NCBI RefSeq assembly: GCF_021155765.1
Contig: NC_060118.1
Location: 6,324,001-6,388,000 of the forward strand
DNA: 64,000 nucleotides
From: Diprion similis
Taxonomy: Eukaryota > Arthropoda > Insecta > Hymenoptera > Diprionidae
Reading direction: 5' to 3'
Part shown: positions 47,690-61,290 of the stretch, piece by piece
Position numbering within the stretch: the first letter of the stretch is position 1
How the letters are laid out: every line of letters begins with the position of its first letter
Notes under the pieces: generated by a model
The model's database searches: none
What the model was told of the DNA's origin: nothing
What the model saw: only the letters and a program-made list of their open reading frames with translations
Program-made: the position numbers and the translations under genes

Positions 47690-48330
47690 ATACCAAGCCG
47701 AGGAGGGTATAACGATGGAATGAGGGAGACTTAATTGCGGAAATACAGTCTTGCCGATCGTTAGTGGAGCTCATACATCCACGGGGAGGTTCAGCCGGGA
47801 GATGATCTCTTCACTTTTCAGGTTGACATAGTCGAAGGCACAAAACACACACGACGTGATCATGCGACGGTAATCACTCGTCGTCAGAAATCATGTGTAA
47901 ACTAAATTCACCTCGATGTAGATGCTGGAGCACACATGTGCCAAGCAGACCCAAAGGTGTCTGGATTTGTGTGTTGGAGGCGCGTTTAATGTTGTGTAGG
48001 GTGCGTTACACCCACCCATCCACCTCTCTATTGCCAAGGGTGTACAAGCTATCTGTTCCTCTGCGTGGTATAATTAATTTCGAGGCCTTGCCCAGTCATC
48101 CACGATATATGTAATACGCCTGCACCGCTGGATAGCCACGAGGCTTATATACCGGTGGTAATAAATTAAAATAACATATTTAGGTGTGTGGGATGAAGGA
48201 GGGAACGGATTCGTTTTTGACCATGATGGTGTCCCCTTGGAAATTTAAGCTCCGTTGTTATTCTACACGCGGGGTGCAGCTGGTGCTGCGGAATCGATGG
48301 CCGCCATTAATATAGTTATTGGACGTACGT
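47690..48330. other. GC-balanced island, possible regulatory DNA
   Basis: Base composition rises to near 50% GC for about 600 bp, with no long open frame and no repeat. It could be an intronic enhancer or untranslated exon. Confidence 0.3.
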
Positions 48331-51300
48331 GGACCTACTGGATAACTTGCAATTTTATTTATGCTCGAGTCCGGGGTGTTCACACGATTTTTGGAATCTG
48401 AAATATCCAGAGTTTTTCAGGTTTTGAGGTCCAAAATAGGAATTATACATTTGATGTTACTTTGTAACTATGTTAATGTCTGAATATGTACCAATTTACA
48501 AACAATAGCCCGGAATCGGCCATTCACCGTGTGCTGACTTTTGTGATAATCAATCTTGAATTTTATCATCATTGTGACGGAAAGAAGAGAATTTGCAGAA
48601 TTTTTCAGTCTTCTTTTAACCACGCAAGGAATCGTCGTCGTTATTTAGTATAGCTGAGAAGTGAGGATATCGTATAACAATTTTAATCCGAAACTCTACG
48701 GAGGTTTTATAAAGTTTCGAATAACAGGTACGCGAATCTTTGATTCTGCAGAGTTCTGAAAGTGGAACTCACGTTTCAATGAAAGTCTTGTATATTGTTT
48801 TAACTTTCTATAGGTATGTATGTACAAGCTTTGTACTGAAAAATTTATAGATTGGTAAAATTTTCAAACGATGTTTAGGATAAAAATTTGATTAGAAAAT
48901 CCAAGAATACATTTTTTTCCCAATCCCTGAGAATCCGCATTGAAATAGACTTCACATTCGATAATCTTCCACTCTTATACACAAGAAACACATTATGTCA
49001 TATTTCTTTCCGAGGAAAAGCAGTATTGAAAATTTTGAAAAAACACTCCGTCTCAAAAATGTGATAAAATTGATACACGATAACACATCCAAATTGAAAG
49101 AAGGTCCAAAGTTTGACCCTAAAAAGTTGGCGGATCGGCCCATATAAACACATATATTGTCCTGTTAAGGAAACATGTTGCTCAAAAAGTTTCGTTCATT
49201 TGAGGTAAAAGCAGGAAAAATGTTTTGGCTGATATCTGTTCAACGGTTTTTTATTTATTCACAAAAATTTCTGAAGTTTTAAGTCGATGGATTCGTTTCA
49301 CAATGTGAGCCGCGAAATCTAAATTGAAAATACTCTTTATGAACGAAACTGATATATTATAACGACTTTATATAGGTTCAGGATATATAAAGTTATACTT
49401 TCCGGGCAATTGTTTGCCGTGAAAAAGCAGCAGCAATATAGATATCTACTCATCACACGCACATATGTACTACAGATTATATACAGATGTCGGATGAAAG
49501 TAAATAAGAACTTGAGTTATAGCCGTCTCTTCTTCGAAATGATTTTTCCTTCTATCATCTGCACGAGTTGCGCAGACATTTGTTACGATGAAACTTCACT
49601 GACATATAACGAGTAAAAGGTGCCTGATGAAAAAAGCAATTAGTAAAGTTGAACGAGGAACTTGATCCAAATGAGGCTAACGGTCTGATTTTATTTATTT
49701 ATTTTTTTTTTCCTCCGAGTGAGAATGGGAGAAAAATGGAAGGAAAAAGAAGGGGTGATGGAAAGAGAAGGAGGAAGTTTGATCCTGTTGTCAGGGAGAT
49801 TAAAACAATCACTCTGAAACAACAGCGATATTTCAGAGAACCAGAGTGATGCCCAAGTTGATTGAGATCAACGTTACACCACTTTCCTCGATTAGTACAA
49901 GATTTCATTTTCCACGGTTCTTTTATTTGATGATTTGTTAGTATTTCGGGTGCGGAATTGTTTCAACGTCGAAGGTAATTAACCTCACAGGAAAATAACG
50001 AGGTCCGGTAGATTCTCCGAGGTCTTTATTCACGTCGTCCGACTCTCACTGACGAGTCACTTTATCTACATTCATCATCTTCCGTCGTATCGTCTTGAAA
50101 TTGGTTTTGCTATGGTTAGATTGATTATGGACAGTGTTGCCATCCTCGTGAAACTAAATTATCGACTCCGGAGCCTAAAATTATGGTGCTTTTAGGAACT
50201 ACATATTTAAACTATACTTGAAATGTGACTCGGAATTTGATCTTCTCAAGTCAAAATACCACTACGAAAACACTAAAAAGAATAACGAGTTTGATTGCAT
50301 GGTTTTTCTCCATAATTTTCTGAATTCAAAGTGTTATGGGGGATCATGGTGATTAGTGTGAAATTAATTCAGTAATATCGCATAATAACGCCCTAGATAA
50401 ATGGAAACACCGCATAGGGATTATTGTAGTTTAAATAAAATGAGGTTATCATGTATCAAACTATGTAGGGCTATGCGGCAAATGTGCGGAATTACGGTAC
50501 AAATTATGGTAAAAATCGGAGAAATTTAAAATTATGGTACATTTGTAAGTTATTGTACATATTTTATGGTATGTAATTTCACAATTATGGTACGGGTTGG
50601 CAATACTGGCGGCATTGATTGTGGATGATGTTCAAGCGTTCTAAAACACACCCAAATAAGTATGGAGTTAGACTTAATATATAGTTAGATAGAAAGGCCA
50701 ATCGCATTGTAACCTTGCAAACTATAACCTGTATGTTTCATGTTTCCTACCCTGGATACAACAAGTTTTCTCGTAAACATTCTTTTAAAAGTCTGTTCTT
50801 TGATTAATAACAATCACACGTGGAGATTCTTATAGATTTAACATTGCAAAATTATCGTTTTTGTCTCGTTGAAATCTAACTTCGTGAATAATTCAGAGAT
50901 GAAAACTGAATTCTGGTGTATTGTGTGAGCTGCTTCGATCAGCAATGGTAATATGCAATCGAAATGCGGAACTGGTGTAATTATTATCGTGTGTTAACTC
51001 ATTGCTAAACACGCAATTTAAATTGTCTTTCAAGAGAGATTAATAAAAGAGTTTTTATGTTCAAGTTCGGGAATTTGCATAGCGATCGACAAACATTTAG
51101 AAATCATCTAATACAATTACGGAAACTTTGGATTCTTGAATAACTTTGTTCATTCGTCCGCCATCTTGGATTTTACAATGAACACTCAAAATTTCGAAAG
51201 TACACCACAAAAAATCCATGGAGACCAAGTTTGACTAAATTCAATTAGTTTCTGTAACAGACAAGGTCGACATCGAATTCTGAACAATGAAAAAGTATTT

Positions 51301-53140
51301 CTAGAAGCGGTGGCTAGAGCAGAAATGAAAGCACAGCCTGGAATGTCTTTGGAATATGTACTAAATAATAATTATACGTAGGTCATCCGCGAACTAGGCC
51401 AAAGTAAAAAGTTCGTTGGTATAAAGATATTCTGAAGACAGTTGAAACGCGAGTTTCTTTCCTACTTCTAATTCGCCCATCGACGTAAAATCAAAATGGC
51501 CACTGTCGTTCCACTTGCGATCATATTTCGGCTTTAAGAATATTTCCGGAATTTGTATGCTACTCAACGCTTTTTTACTCGCTATAAAATGGTGGCAGGA
51601 ATTGTTTAGTCCCGATTTTACCGTCGATTTCACAATCCTACACTGAGAATCTAACGAATTGCTTCCTCATTTTTTTCACTTCATTTTTAAACGGCAATCA
51701 CATGTCACATCTCAAATGTCGTACCAAATCCAGAAGTTTTTATATTTAGTTTATAGAGAGCCGGGCTTCAAAATTTTCATCTATACATGATTTTTTATTC
51801 TGTACAGAGAAGTTGGAATATTCTTCCAACAATCTTTTAAAATTATCAATTAAAAATTATTTTGAAATAATATTTATCGTAACTTTTGAACGAATGAACT
51901 GAAGTCAGTGGAATTCTTTTAGAAAGCACAAGAAATCTTCTGTTCTCCAAGAAAATCTTGTTCCAATCTAAATTGTACATCGTATATTCAGCAGACTCAC
52001 GTAATATATTGTAACGGAAGCCAAGAAGATACTTGAAGCGAATTTCTCCAAGCTATGCATTTATTATTTGTCATTCTCTGGTATCGTGTTATGAATTTTC
52101 TTAAAACAATCATTAATTTGCCAAGTAGTTTCTGCTGATCGAAGTTCGAAAAGAAGCGTATCATTATTTGAGAGCTTATACATTTTTCGATTCCGACTAC
52201 AAGATGCTTTCCACTTCCATCCTTGACGAATCAGCAACTGCAGTTTTTTATTCCACTCAAACTCTGAACTGCAGATCACGCTGTTTCAAGATAATATTCC
52301 AGCAAGAATGTATTCTAATTCCAAAGTAGCCGTACCTATTATACAAACTGCTTAGGTATATATTTAATCTCAGATATTGCAAGTAAGTATAGGAAATACT
52401 GTGCATCCGAGGATAACGATGAATTCGTGCATCGCCAGAGCTTGCAAATTAGACTATGAAAAGCGACGTGCAAGTAGGATGCATACCAGCGCGATAACGA
52501 GAATACGATGAATATAATAGGGATTATTATATCCTCTGGTTTCTCCGACTATTCAATATTACTCTGGTATTATATGTATATTTCATATCGCCGATGCACC
52601 GTCACTGTGTCTGATCAATAATCCGCTAATTTTTTTAGTAATAAGGAAGCCTGCACACAATTATTTCCTTTATTCACCTCGACGACCGGCAGTAATGATC
52701 AGCTTCGGTGAAATTTTTTACAAGGGTTCATCGCCATCCAGCGGAATACAGTTGAGGTACATCCACTCCGAGGCTCTTATATTCTACTTGAATCATCGGC
52801 TGCTGATGCGGGACAAGCGGCAGTGCAAGCGGAAGTGGATGAGGAACTTGCAACACTCAGCAGTTTCGCCGCACCGCCACTTACACGCTCTCACCTCCTA
52901 CGTTCTGTCTCTCTCGAACTCACTCTTTTTGGAAAAGGGCAGATTAATCTGACACGGCAAGCGCACAATCGACATTTTTTTCTATCCCTTTTTTTTTGGC
53001 ATTGCTATTTAACCCTTCGTGACACAATATAGTGGACGCTTTAAATAAACAAAGTGTTGAAAATGCCTGTTTTTACAAAATTAATGTAGTTGTGGGGAGG
53101 TTATGTCGATTAGAAAAGTGTATCCAACGTCAAAATTGAA
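48331..53140. other. Non-coding, AT-rich
   Basis: No gene supported. Several ATTATGGTA words recur at 50505-50590. A more GC-rich frame at 52695-52952 (with KRQCKRKWMRNL) is unrecognised. Confidence 0.35.
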
Positions 53141-53480
53141 AAATTCAAAATAGCGGATCCAATATGGCGGACTGAAAATATGAAACTTGATCCGATTCAC
53201 TTGAAATTTCTTAGGCGTCGGTTTTCGGAGTCACTGAAAACCAAACTGACATCAGAATTTAAAAATTCCAAATGGCGAATCCAATATAGTGGACTGAAAA
53301 TATAAAACTTGGTTCAATTCGTTTGAAATTAGTCACACGGGGGTTTTCGGGATCACTGAAAACGAACCCAACGTCAGAATTCCGAAATTCAAGATGGTGG
53401 ATCCAATACAGCACAATAATTTATCCACTGTTTTAAATTTTGAAAACTTCTCAGATTCGACGCCTTTTTTAAGTCAGTGA
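53141..53480 (+). repeat. 122-bp tandem repeat (GGCGGATCCAATATGGCGG type)
   Basis: The word AAATTC-A-ATGGCGGATCC recurs at 53141, 53263 and 53385, an exact 122-bp spacing for nearly three copies. Each unit also holds TTTTCGGAGTCACTGAAAAC. The same words occur, in other arrangements, in repeat family 3 (25361 and 36955). Confidence 0.85.
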
Positions 53481-56400
53481 CCTCGAGAAGCTTCATATAC
53501 CCAGTTTCAAGGAATTTGACTGCAAGGAAAAATGTATGTTTCAAAGGGTTAACAAACCTCTGTGACTTGGTTTTAATCCTTTCACAGCATCAGTGATAAA
53601 GAAAAATCAAAGAAGATTCATTTATCTCCTGAACAACTGAAAATCAGCGGCTGCAGCGGGGCATTTTGGGATTATCGATATATGCACCACGCCTGCGTTA
53701 GTCCCGTGATGATGAGAATATCCGTGTTAAATAGAGCGGACGAAGGGGAGCCTGGCGCCCCGTAGATGACGGGACGTGTAGTCGAGTCAAAAGTTTCTCC
53801 ACGTCTTTCCGCTTTTCTTCTTTCTCTCATTTTATGGTATGTTTTTCTTCTATCTGACTTTGGTTTTTTTCAACACTTTTATTTTCATTCCGAAACGCAT
53901 ACATACACTTGAATAGCATAACTGTTTCTTGGTGGATCAGGGCAAGTATGTATAACCGCCATTATTTTCGCTGCTGGTTATCTTGGGTTACCCTTAAATT
54001 CCGCAAGATCTTGTTTTTTTCCTTTACTTTTCTTATTAGGACGGGTGAAAATTTTTCCACGTCCTCTGGTACGGCAGATAGAAAAGGGATAAAAGACTTT
54101 ATTAGGTAAAGTTTTCTTCTCCATTTTTTCGAGCAAGAGAAGAGAAGTTTTTGACAAAAACTGATGCGCAAAATCAAGAAAATATTCATAGCAACAGAAA
54201 AAAAAGTTTACCTAAAAAATTGGTCAACATTTCACACTTGATTATTTAAATCACAGATTTGAATAGTGGCTACTGATATGAGAAAGTTCGCAAATAATTA
54301 TTGATTATAAAACAGAAAGATGCTAGTTTTGTATTTATTAGTTTTCAAAATTTGAAAAATTCTTAACAATTATTTAACTTTGTACTCATTTTACTCGAAA
54401 AGATGTTTTTCAACACTTTTCGTGAGGTTACTTCGAAATTGTTCGTACGATTTTGATGTTTGGACACATTCTATTCTTAATATTAGCAGGAACTGGCATG
54501 ATTCACGTCCGAACTAGATTTTGCAGTAAATCATGAGTCGAAGACGTGTTAAAATTCGATGAAACATGAACATCCTACGTTTTTACAACAAACCAATTAA
54601 TTTTTTCCAATTAATTCATGCGATTATTAGCGTTGTGTGATTGATTGATTGTAGATTTGGATCAGTTGTTTTTAAAATTAATCGATCAATTGAATGAATG
54701 AAAAAAGTGGTTAAAAAACGGGTATTTCTCATGATATTTGAAGCCTTTTATACCCATACGTAACGCGTATAAGTAGTGGTGGGATATAGAGCGTGAAATA
54801 GGGTCAAAAGGTTGAGCCAGCAGATATTACGTAGTGCGTTATGGTTGATAAGGGTTGCTGGGAGGAGGGCGTAGAGATGAAAGTCTGGCGGCGGCTTGTG
54901 CCGGCAATTGTGAGGAAAATGTTTTTTAGAAATCCGTCTTAATTATAATGAAAAACGTGGGGTGAGGCTGGGTAGACACCTTTTACGCCTATTTACAAAC
55001 AAGTCAATTCTCTTATTGATTATGTTATAGCAGATGGCGGTGTGTTTGCTATGCGGGTTCATTCATGCGGTGAAGCATGGTGAAGATTGCTTGTTGTTGG
55101 TTGGGTTTGTTCATGCGAGATGAGAATCGAATTGTCAAGAATTTCTAAGACACAGTCTTCTCAGTGTGTATACATCATACGTATATACTGCTTTGACGGA
55201 GTTTAACTCGAGCTTTCTGACAAATTGCAAGACAGAAACGTGTAATCGGTACTCTGTATGAATTGACAATTGTTTATTAAATATATCGAATCATCAGTGA
55301 TCAGGCAAACTGGAAACAGTCTTGTCAGTACATCAGGTGTTTCCAGTGAACACCGTAGTATGTTCAGTTGCCTAACACCGAGGGGAAGAAATATCGGTAA
55401 AACAGATTTAACGAGTCATAGTGACTTTAGTCGAGTCGAGCCATATAATAGCTTTCACAGGACTTCGGAAAGCATAGATTATAAACAAGGGAAAAACCGC
55501 TTGGCAACACGCGAAGTTCCAGCTCACTCGTGAGGACTTTAAACAGGCTACTTACCGATAACTCGGTAGGTCTGTATTACCGATATTTGTTCTCCTCCGT
55601 CGTAGGCAACCCGATATACTGCTGTGATTATCTGAAAACACCCGGCATACATTATGCATGTAATGCTTTGACGGATTTCAATTGATCTAAATGAAAAATG
55701 TAGGTATAGTACATGAAAAAACTCCGATTTTAGAGAAATTGAGATTAATTTGAAAATAACGAAATAGCTTTAAGAATTTATTTAGCTAAAAACTGCGGTG
55801 AAATACGAAGAATATGGAAAATGGAGGACTAAAAAAAAAAAAACAAACTAGTCAAAAAAGGAACGATAATTCTTACGAGAAGAATATTTCGAGAATAATA
55901 GGGTTTCATCGCTAAAAAATTGTATGCGCAAATTTTTGAACGAATCATAATATCTATTATGTAGAAATATGAAGCTAGATTTGTTAGAATGTATGAGTAA
56001 ATTTTTTTCCCCCGCATTCTTCGGCACCAAGTTTTAGGATGCAAAACGTATATTCATGCGCAGACATAAAATACAGATAAATATATATTTCACCGGGATT
56101 TTAGGCACAGTTAGGATATAGCAGACAAAATAAGATGGGCTGAACTGATATTATTATACCTATACAGAGTTTAAAGGTGGGCTGATTTCCCTCGGGTAGA
56201 GCGCTTATGTGAGTGGATAACGACGCCTCGAAGTCAGCCAACTCACCTTGTAAGCTCAATCTGTGCGTGTCATTCTGACGGAGTATAGACTCTCCCTGTT
56301 TACAAGACACCCTGTATATAGCTGATCCGCCAACTTTCAGCCAGTTTTTTAACGACAAAGTTTCGATCTGACTGTGACTTGGATATGTCGTCATAAAGTG

Positions 56401-58249
56401 TATACGAAGATATGAAAATCGTTCGATTTTTAAGCCCTTAGCTGTTCCAGCTTAATAGGAGAAACTCGTTGATCAATTTTATTATTTTTTCGAATTGAAC
56501 GATTCGTCTTGAAATTTTCAGAAAGGACAGTTGAAAAATGAACGTTGAGATTTTATTGGTTACAGAAAATTATAACGCATTGTAGAATCAGGGCAGTTAA
56601 AAATTCAACTATACGTAACATTTCATGAAAGTCATGGTTAAAATTTGATTTAAAATTCTTTCATATTTTCAATACCTAAAGTTCAGGTATTTTTCCTTCG
56701 ACAGTTAAGAGCAAGAAAATTTCAACTGTCGTTGTCGGAGTTCCGCGTTGGTGGAAAAAACCGCGCGGCGATTTTGACGCCCTGGGTTTCTATCTATCAC
56801 GCGCGAATGCTGCGAATGGGAATTTGATATTAGACTTTTTGCCGTCTCCATGTTTTATTGCCAACGTGCCGCCGCGAACAGCGGGTATACCATCAATTCC
56901 ACGATTTGAATCCTCGCTCCTCGTCTACTCCGCCTCCCACCTTACACTCACCTATCCGACCTTTTTCATATTTGGTACTCTAGAATCGAACTTCTCATAT
57001 TCCATCGCATAGTTTCACCTTCTGTCTCGCTTATTCGGTTATAACCACCACGGTGAAAACTTTTCTCGGAAAAGTTTTGTATGGAAACTTTGGAAATTAT
57101 ACCGTTTCCGACTAAGTTTCCCGACAGTTGCAGCTGATTTACTTTTTCAAAAGTATAACGGTATTCACACTTTTGAACCAATTGTTCGGAGATATCGTGC
57201 TTGAGAAAAAAAATCAAAAAAATCTTGCCATAATCGATTGTAGAGATTTTAAGACAAGTATTTACTTCTTCTGAAGTGATTTTTTTAGTAAGTTTTTATG
57301 CCGATTAAGTTTCTATTCTTCAAAATTTTTCCGAAAGTCCAAAAAAAAAAAAAAAAAAATCTGTACCACGTTCATGCGAATCTGAAAATCGTATCTCTAA
57401 TGTTGGAAACTGGTTCGTTTTGGGAACTTCTCATCAAATATCGGTAACTAAACTGCGGGCTTATATTTGAAGAATGAAAATTCAACTCTTCGATTACATC
57501 GAGGTTAATCTTGATTTCGAAATCATATTTTGTAAGATGATCGAAATACACTAATCAATGCTTACCGCGGATCAACAACTCTCCATTTCTAGTTCAAGCA
57601 TTATTTGTCCAAATTGGGCAAAGGTTAATGAAAATTGAAAAAAAATATTCTGAATTACATATTCTATGTCAGGCTAACTGGATAATAAACAATTCCTAAA
57701 TCCTGTACAGAAATGATAAAGAAACGAATGAAGTGAGAACATTCTGTATGAATCTTTTGGGAAAAAAGTAACATCAATTCACTCATTTTTCCTCGACCAA
57801 TTATTGGAAAATGTTCTCATTAGATCAGAACCTGGTTGTGGGTACCATTTTATCACTACATAACCTAAGTTTTTTAATTTTAATGGAGGCAAATCGTAAT
57901 TCTTGGGGTTATAAATTACTCACGTCGCATAAATTAATAAAACATAATCAATAATATATCTGTTCTATCATCTACACGCAAAAAACACGGTCAACTGTCA
58001 GCTGTCAGCCTGGTTGCATTAGTTTGATTTTTTTCCACCAGATGTCGCATTGCAAAGTGACAATTCCAATAGCCGATGTAAGAGTGCTGGGAAAAACCAA
58101 TCAACACAGATAAAACTTTCTGCGTTGTACTTAAATCTTGGTAAATAAATTGCGACATACTGCAGCAGCTGCGGCGCGTTAGAGTGAAAAGCCAGCAGCA
58201 ATTATCGTCGCTACAGGACTACTAACAATAAGTGCTAGGGTAGTTTCTT
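53481..58249. other. Non-coding, AT-rich
   Basis: Nothing I can name. A minus-strand 97-codon frame at 56101-56394 has moderate complexity but no recognised domain. A poly-A run lies at 57342-57359. Confidence 0.35.
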
Positions 58250-59110
58250 CCTCTTTACTTCCTGAGTAATGCGAAACTGCTGGCTGCTAGCCGGGAGCCT
58301 TGAGTTGTAGGAAGTACTGTAGGGTGACCTGACCCATCTACGTTACACTGATGGCTAGTACCTAGCGTTTCGGCGGAGAAGGTCATTGAAAGAGGTTTCG
58401 GTTTTGAACTTGATAGCTTCGACGTTTTAGCTGAACCCAGCCAACCATCTTCAGTATACATTTATTGAAAACAACTAAAATGAGGCAACTATTTAATCGG
58501 ATAATACAAAGTTCTACGTGCGTTAATGATTTTGAGGTTAAGCACGTGTGTAGCACCGTGGATACAATATATTTATGCGGAAATTACAAATTTGTTAAAG
58601 ATGAATTGACTAAAAGTTAAGATGTGATAGTAAAAGAGAAAATCAGAATTATAATGAGAATGTAAAAATGACTTAATTATAGAAATTGACTATCATACAC
58701 TTTAAGATGTTTTTCCGTAGCGTAAGAGGAAGGAGTGATCCTCTACATTTTAATTCCAAATGGCTGACGTCTAAAATGTTAATCACTATAGTGGTACAGA
58801 TCGATCTGAATCAGGTGTTGATTAGAGATTGTGAGGCACTAAAATTTGATGACATTATTAAAGAATGTATATCTGTACGTTTGTTAACAGTGCCATTCTT
58901 TGGTATGTGAATCATTTCTCTAATAAGCCGTTTGTCCCAATAATCCTCTTTGTCGATAATTCTAACCTCATAAAAATTGAATGAATGCCTTTTGGTAAGC
59001 GAATGAAAACGTAGTACAGATTCTTCTGGGTCTAGTGATTCAATATCATTCTTATGACTAGAGATTCTCTTTTTAATATGTTGAGAAGATTGATCTATAT
59101 ATAGCCTTTA
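58250..59110 (-). mobile_element. Penelope-like retroelement fragment (GIY-YIG endonuclease and 3' region)
   Basis: On the minus strand, about 59095-58822 reads YIDQSSQHIKKRISSHKND, then LRFHSLTKRHSFNFYEVRI, then DKEDYWDKRLIREMIHIP, then NKRTDIHSLNN. This matches the C-terminal GIY-YIG endonuclease layout of Penelope-like elements (YxGQTSxxLxxRxxxH, H.F.F..V.I.D.E..W.KR..E...I, N...D...L). Just upstream the frame shifts (FKDCPKGY), so it is decayed. Beyond the stop (near 58820) lies non-coding DNA containing CTGAAGATGG...AAAACGTC at 58454-58419, the kind of motif found in the terminal repeats of these elements. The reverse transcriptase part is absent, so this is a short truncated copy. Confidence 0.75.
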
Positions 59111-60184
59111 GGACAATCTTTGAAATTAGTATTGGAAACAGTATTGATATGGTCAAGAGCTGTAGTTATTACATTAATGGTGTCCCGGGTTCCACGTCCA
59201 GGTCACTGTCATCGATCCGGCGTACATGTAATGCCGACCGACCTTCTTTCTCTCTATTAACCCGGCGAATCGTTGACATTGCAACCACGGAAACGAGGCG
59301 CGACTAGCAGTTCTAGGGTAGCCGATAAGTTTGTCATGCTGGATGTGACCCGGGCGGATTCCAACGCGGACTTTGAGGACGTGCCCCGTCTGCTGGCAAG
59401 CACGAGGAACTCGGGGGAATCCCTTATAGGTAGTTGCTTGAAAGAGAAATGCCGTCAGGAATTTTATTTTATGCATGAGAAAATTTTTTGGCACGACTGG
59501 TTCAACTGTTCTGTGGTAGCATGTCCTCATTTTTCGATACCCGTTATAAGGGTTGCAATCCAATCCAGGAAAACTGAGGAAAGGTGTTTGGAACATTGGA
59601 AAGAAAACGGGGCTCAACTTTCGCGGCACATACTTATTACATATTTATGAGAACTTCAAGATTGCTCATAAGTACTCGATAAATGACTATGTTACGGGGT
59701 GGATGATTGTCATCACGAGTGGCTTATCGATGACTGCATCTACACCCAGCTGTGTGATAGTATTACGGTCTATTTTGAGTTCAAAATGTTCGTAACTCGT
59801 CGAATATGTGCACTCACAAAAGGATAAGGGGAAATGGGAGGAACTTGTATTGAGGGGTTCAATGTTGGTTTATACAATTGACTTACTGTGAAGGATCTGA
59901 AGAGTACATTGACGAGATATGGACGAGGGAAAAGGTAACAAAGGTGAATTTAAATGTTGGCCGAATGAAAGATGACTTGAGAATGTGAATACAAGTGTAT
60001 ATGGGGGGGGAGGGGGGATGCAAGGGACTTACTAGCTGCAGTTTAACAGTAGAGGGAGCATTCTGCTGATGGTAAGAGACGATGACAAGAGGAGCTTGCA
60101 TGGTGCGGAAAAAGAATCTGAGGTCTGAAGGTCGTAACAACTATGAAATTTTTTTTTTTCATCTAAATAGTCGTCGAAAATACA
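59111..60184. other. Unassigned, GC-richer at 59180-59460
   Basis: Two overlapping opposite-strand frames of 125 and 151 codons (59273-59650 +, 59174-59629 -) are open, but neither has a recognised domain. G-runs at 60003-60017. Confidence 0.3.
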
Positions 60185-60535
60185 TTCAAAGTAGTTCACG
60201 CGAGTTCAAGTGACTTCAAGTCACGTTAAGCATTGATCTTGGCTTAAAGTGTATAATTAACTAAATTTTAAGCGCAATGATCTTGACTAAGACTACATTA
60301 TTCACAAGTGTATTAACCTTGACTTTAGGTACGTTTATTTTGACTTTAAGCCATTAATTTTGATCCCAAGTGGGTTGTTCTTAATTTGAACTGCATGAAT
60401 CTTCACTTCAAAGGCAATTATCTTGACTTGTGATGTCTTGACTTTAGGTGTGATAATTACGAATTCAAGTGAAATAACCTTGATCTGAACTACATCAATC
60501 TTGACGTCAAGTGCGTTAACTTAAATTCGAGCGAA
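60185..60535 (+). repeat. Degenerate minisatellite, about 24-bp unit
   Basis: About a dozen imperfect units resembling CTTGACTTTAAGTGTATTAA. Rich in CTTGA and TTCAAGT words; non-coding. Confidence 0.7.
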
Positions 60536-61253
60536 CGGAAAGGCTTCAGATAAATCCAATTGGTCCAATGCGGGACTTTCCCGGATTTTTCCGTTCAACG
60601 TATTCTTGAGAACCTTGAAGGTGGAGAAACTTTTCCCTCTTTGGGTGATGGTCGTCATGCGCCAACATATTTTGAAAATTCAAAGTGACATCGTATTTCC
60701 TGCGTGGATATTTATCCGCTGTCGAAATCTCGTACCAAGCAGGTTCTGGCCGAGCTCTTACAATCAGAGCTTCGCGACATGATTTAATGCCCCAAGTTCA
60801 GATTCTGCGGAGCGCCTAAAGTCTCCTGGGAGCATATGTCAAATGCGTGTAACACGTGTTTCATAGGGGACAAGAAGCGGTTCCTCTACTACAAAAAATA
60901 TATATACATATATAATAAATGTATATATATATGAAACGAAAAGAAGCGGAGAGAGAGCGAGAAAAATCACGATTTTAACACAATTTTTTGTTCCTTCTCA
61001 GCATATATCTTTAGGGGTCCACTACTGGTCGAGGGTCAGATCCACCTCATGTTTCGACGTAAATTGCCATCTCGTTATCGCTGCATATAAGGGCCACAAT
61101 CGACATCGAATAACGACTGCCACAGATCACGTTGCCTTCGTAGTATCTTCAGATTTGAGCACATAAATCAAAATGCATGAGAAACTTTACCCGTTGCTTC
61201 CTGATTATTGTACTGAGAGGTAACGGTGAAACTTACCACATTTATCGACTGAC
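60536..61253. other. Non-coding
   Basis: A TA-rich microsatellite at 60896-60931. No gene seen. Confidence 0.35.
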
Positions 61254-61290
61254 TGCGCATGCGCAAAACAATTGAACTCTATTGGTCGGC
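61254..61290. promoter_or_regulatory. NRF1/Ewg-type palindrome with inverted CCAAT box
   Basis: TGCGCATGCGCA at 61254-61265 is the exact palindromic site bound by NRF1 and its fly homologue Erect wing. ATTGG at 61281-61285 is an inverted CCAAT box. Together they suggest a promoter near 61.25-61.4 kb. No downstream gene can be confirmed; a possible exon with acceptor TTTTTCAG begins at 61723. Confidence 0.4.

Noticed and set aside
56101-56394. 97-codon minus-strand frame
   Set aside because: Reasonable composition, but no domain, splice context or conservation that I can see.
59174-59650. Opposed 151- and 125-codon frames
   Set aside because: They are mutually antisense, with neither showing a recognised motif, and could be chance in a GC-richer stretch.
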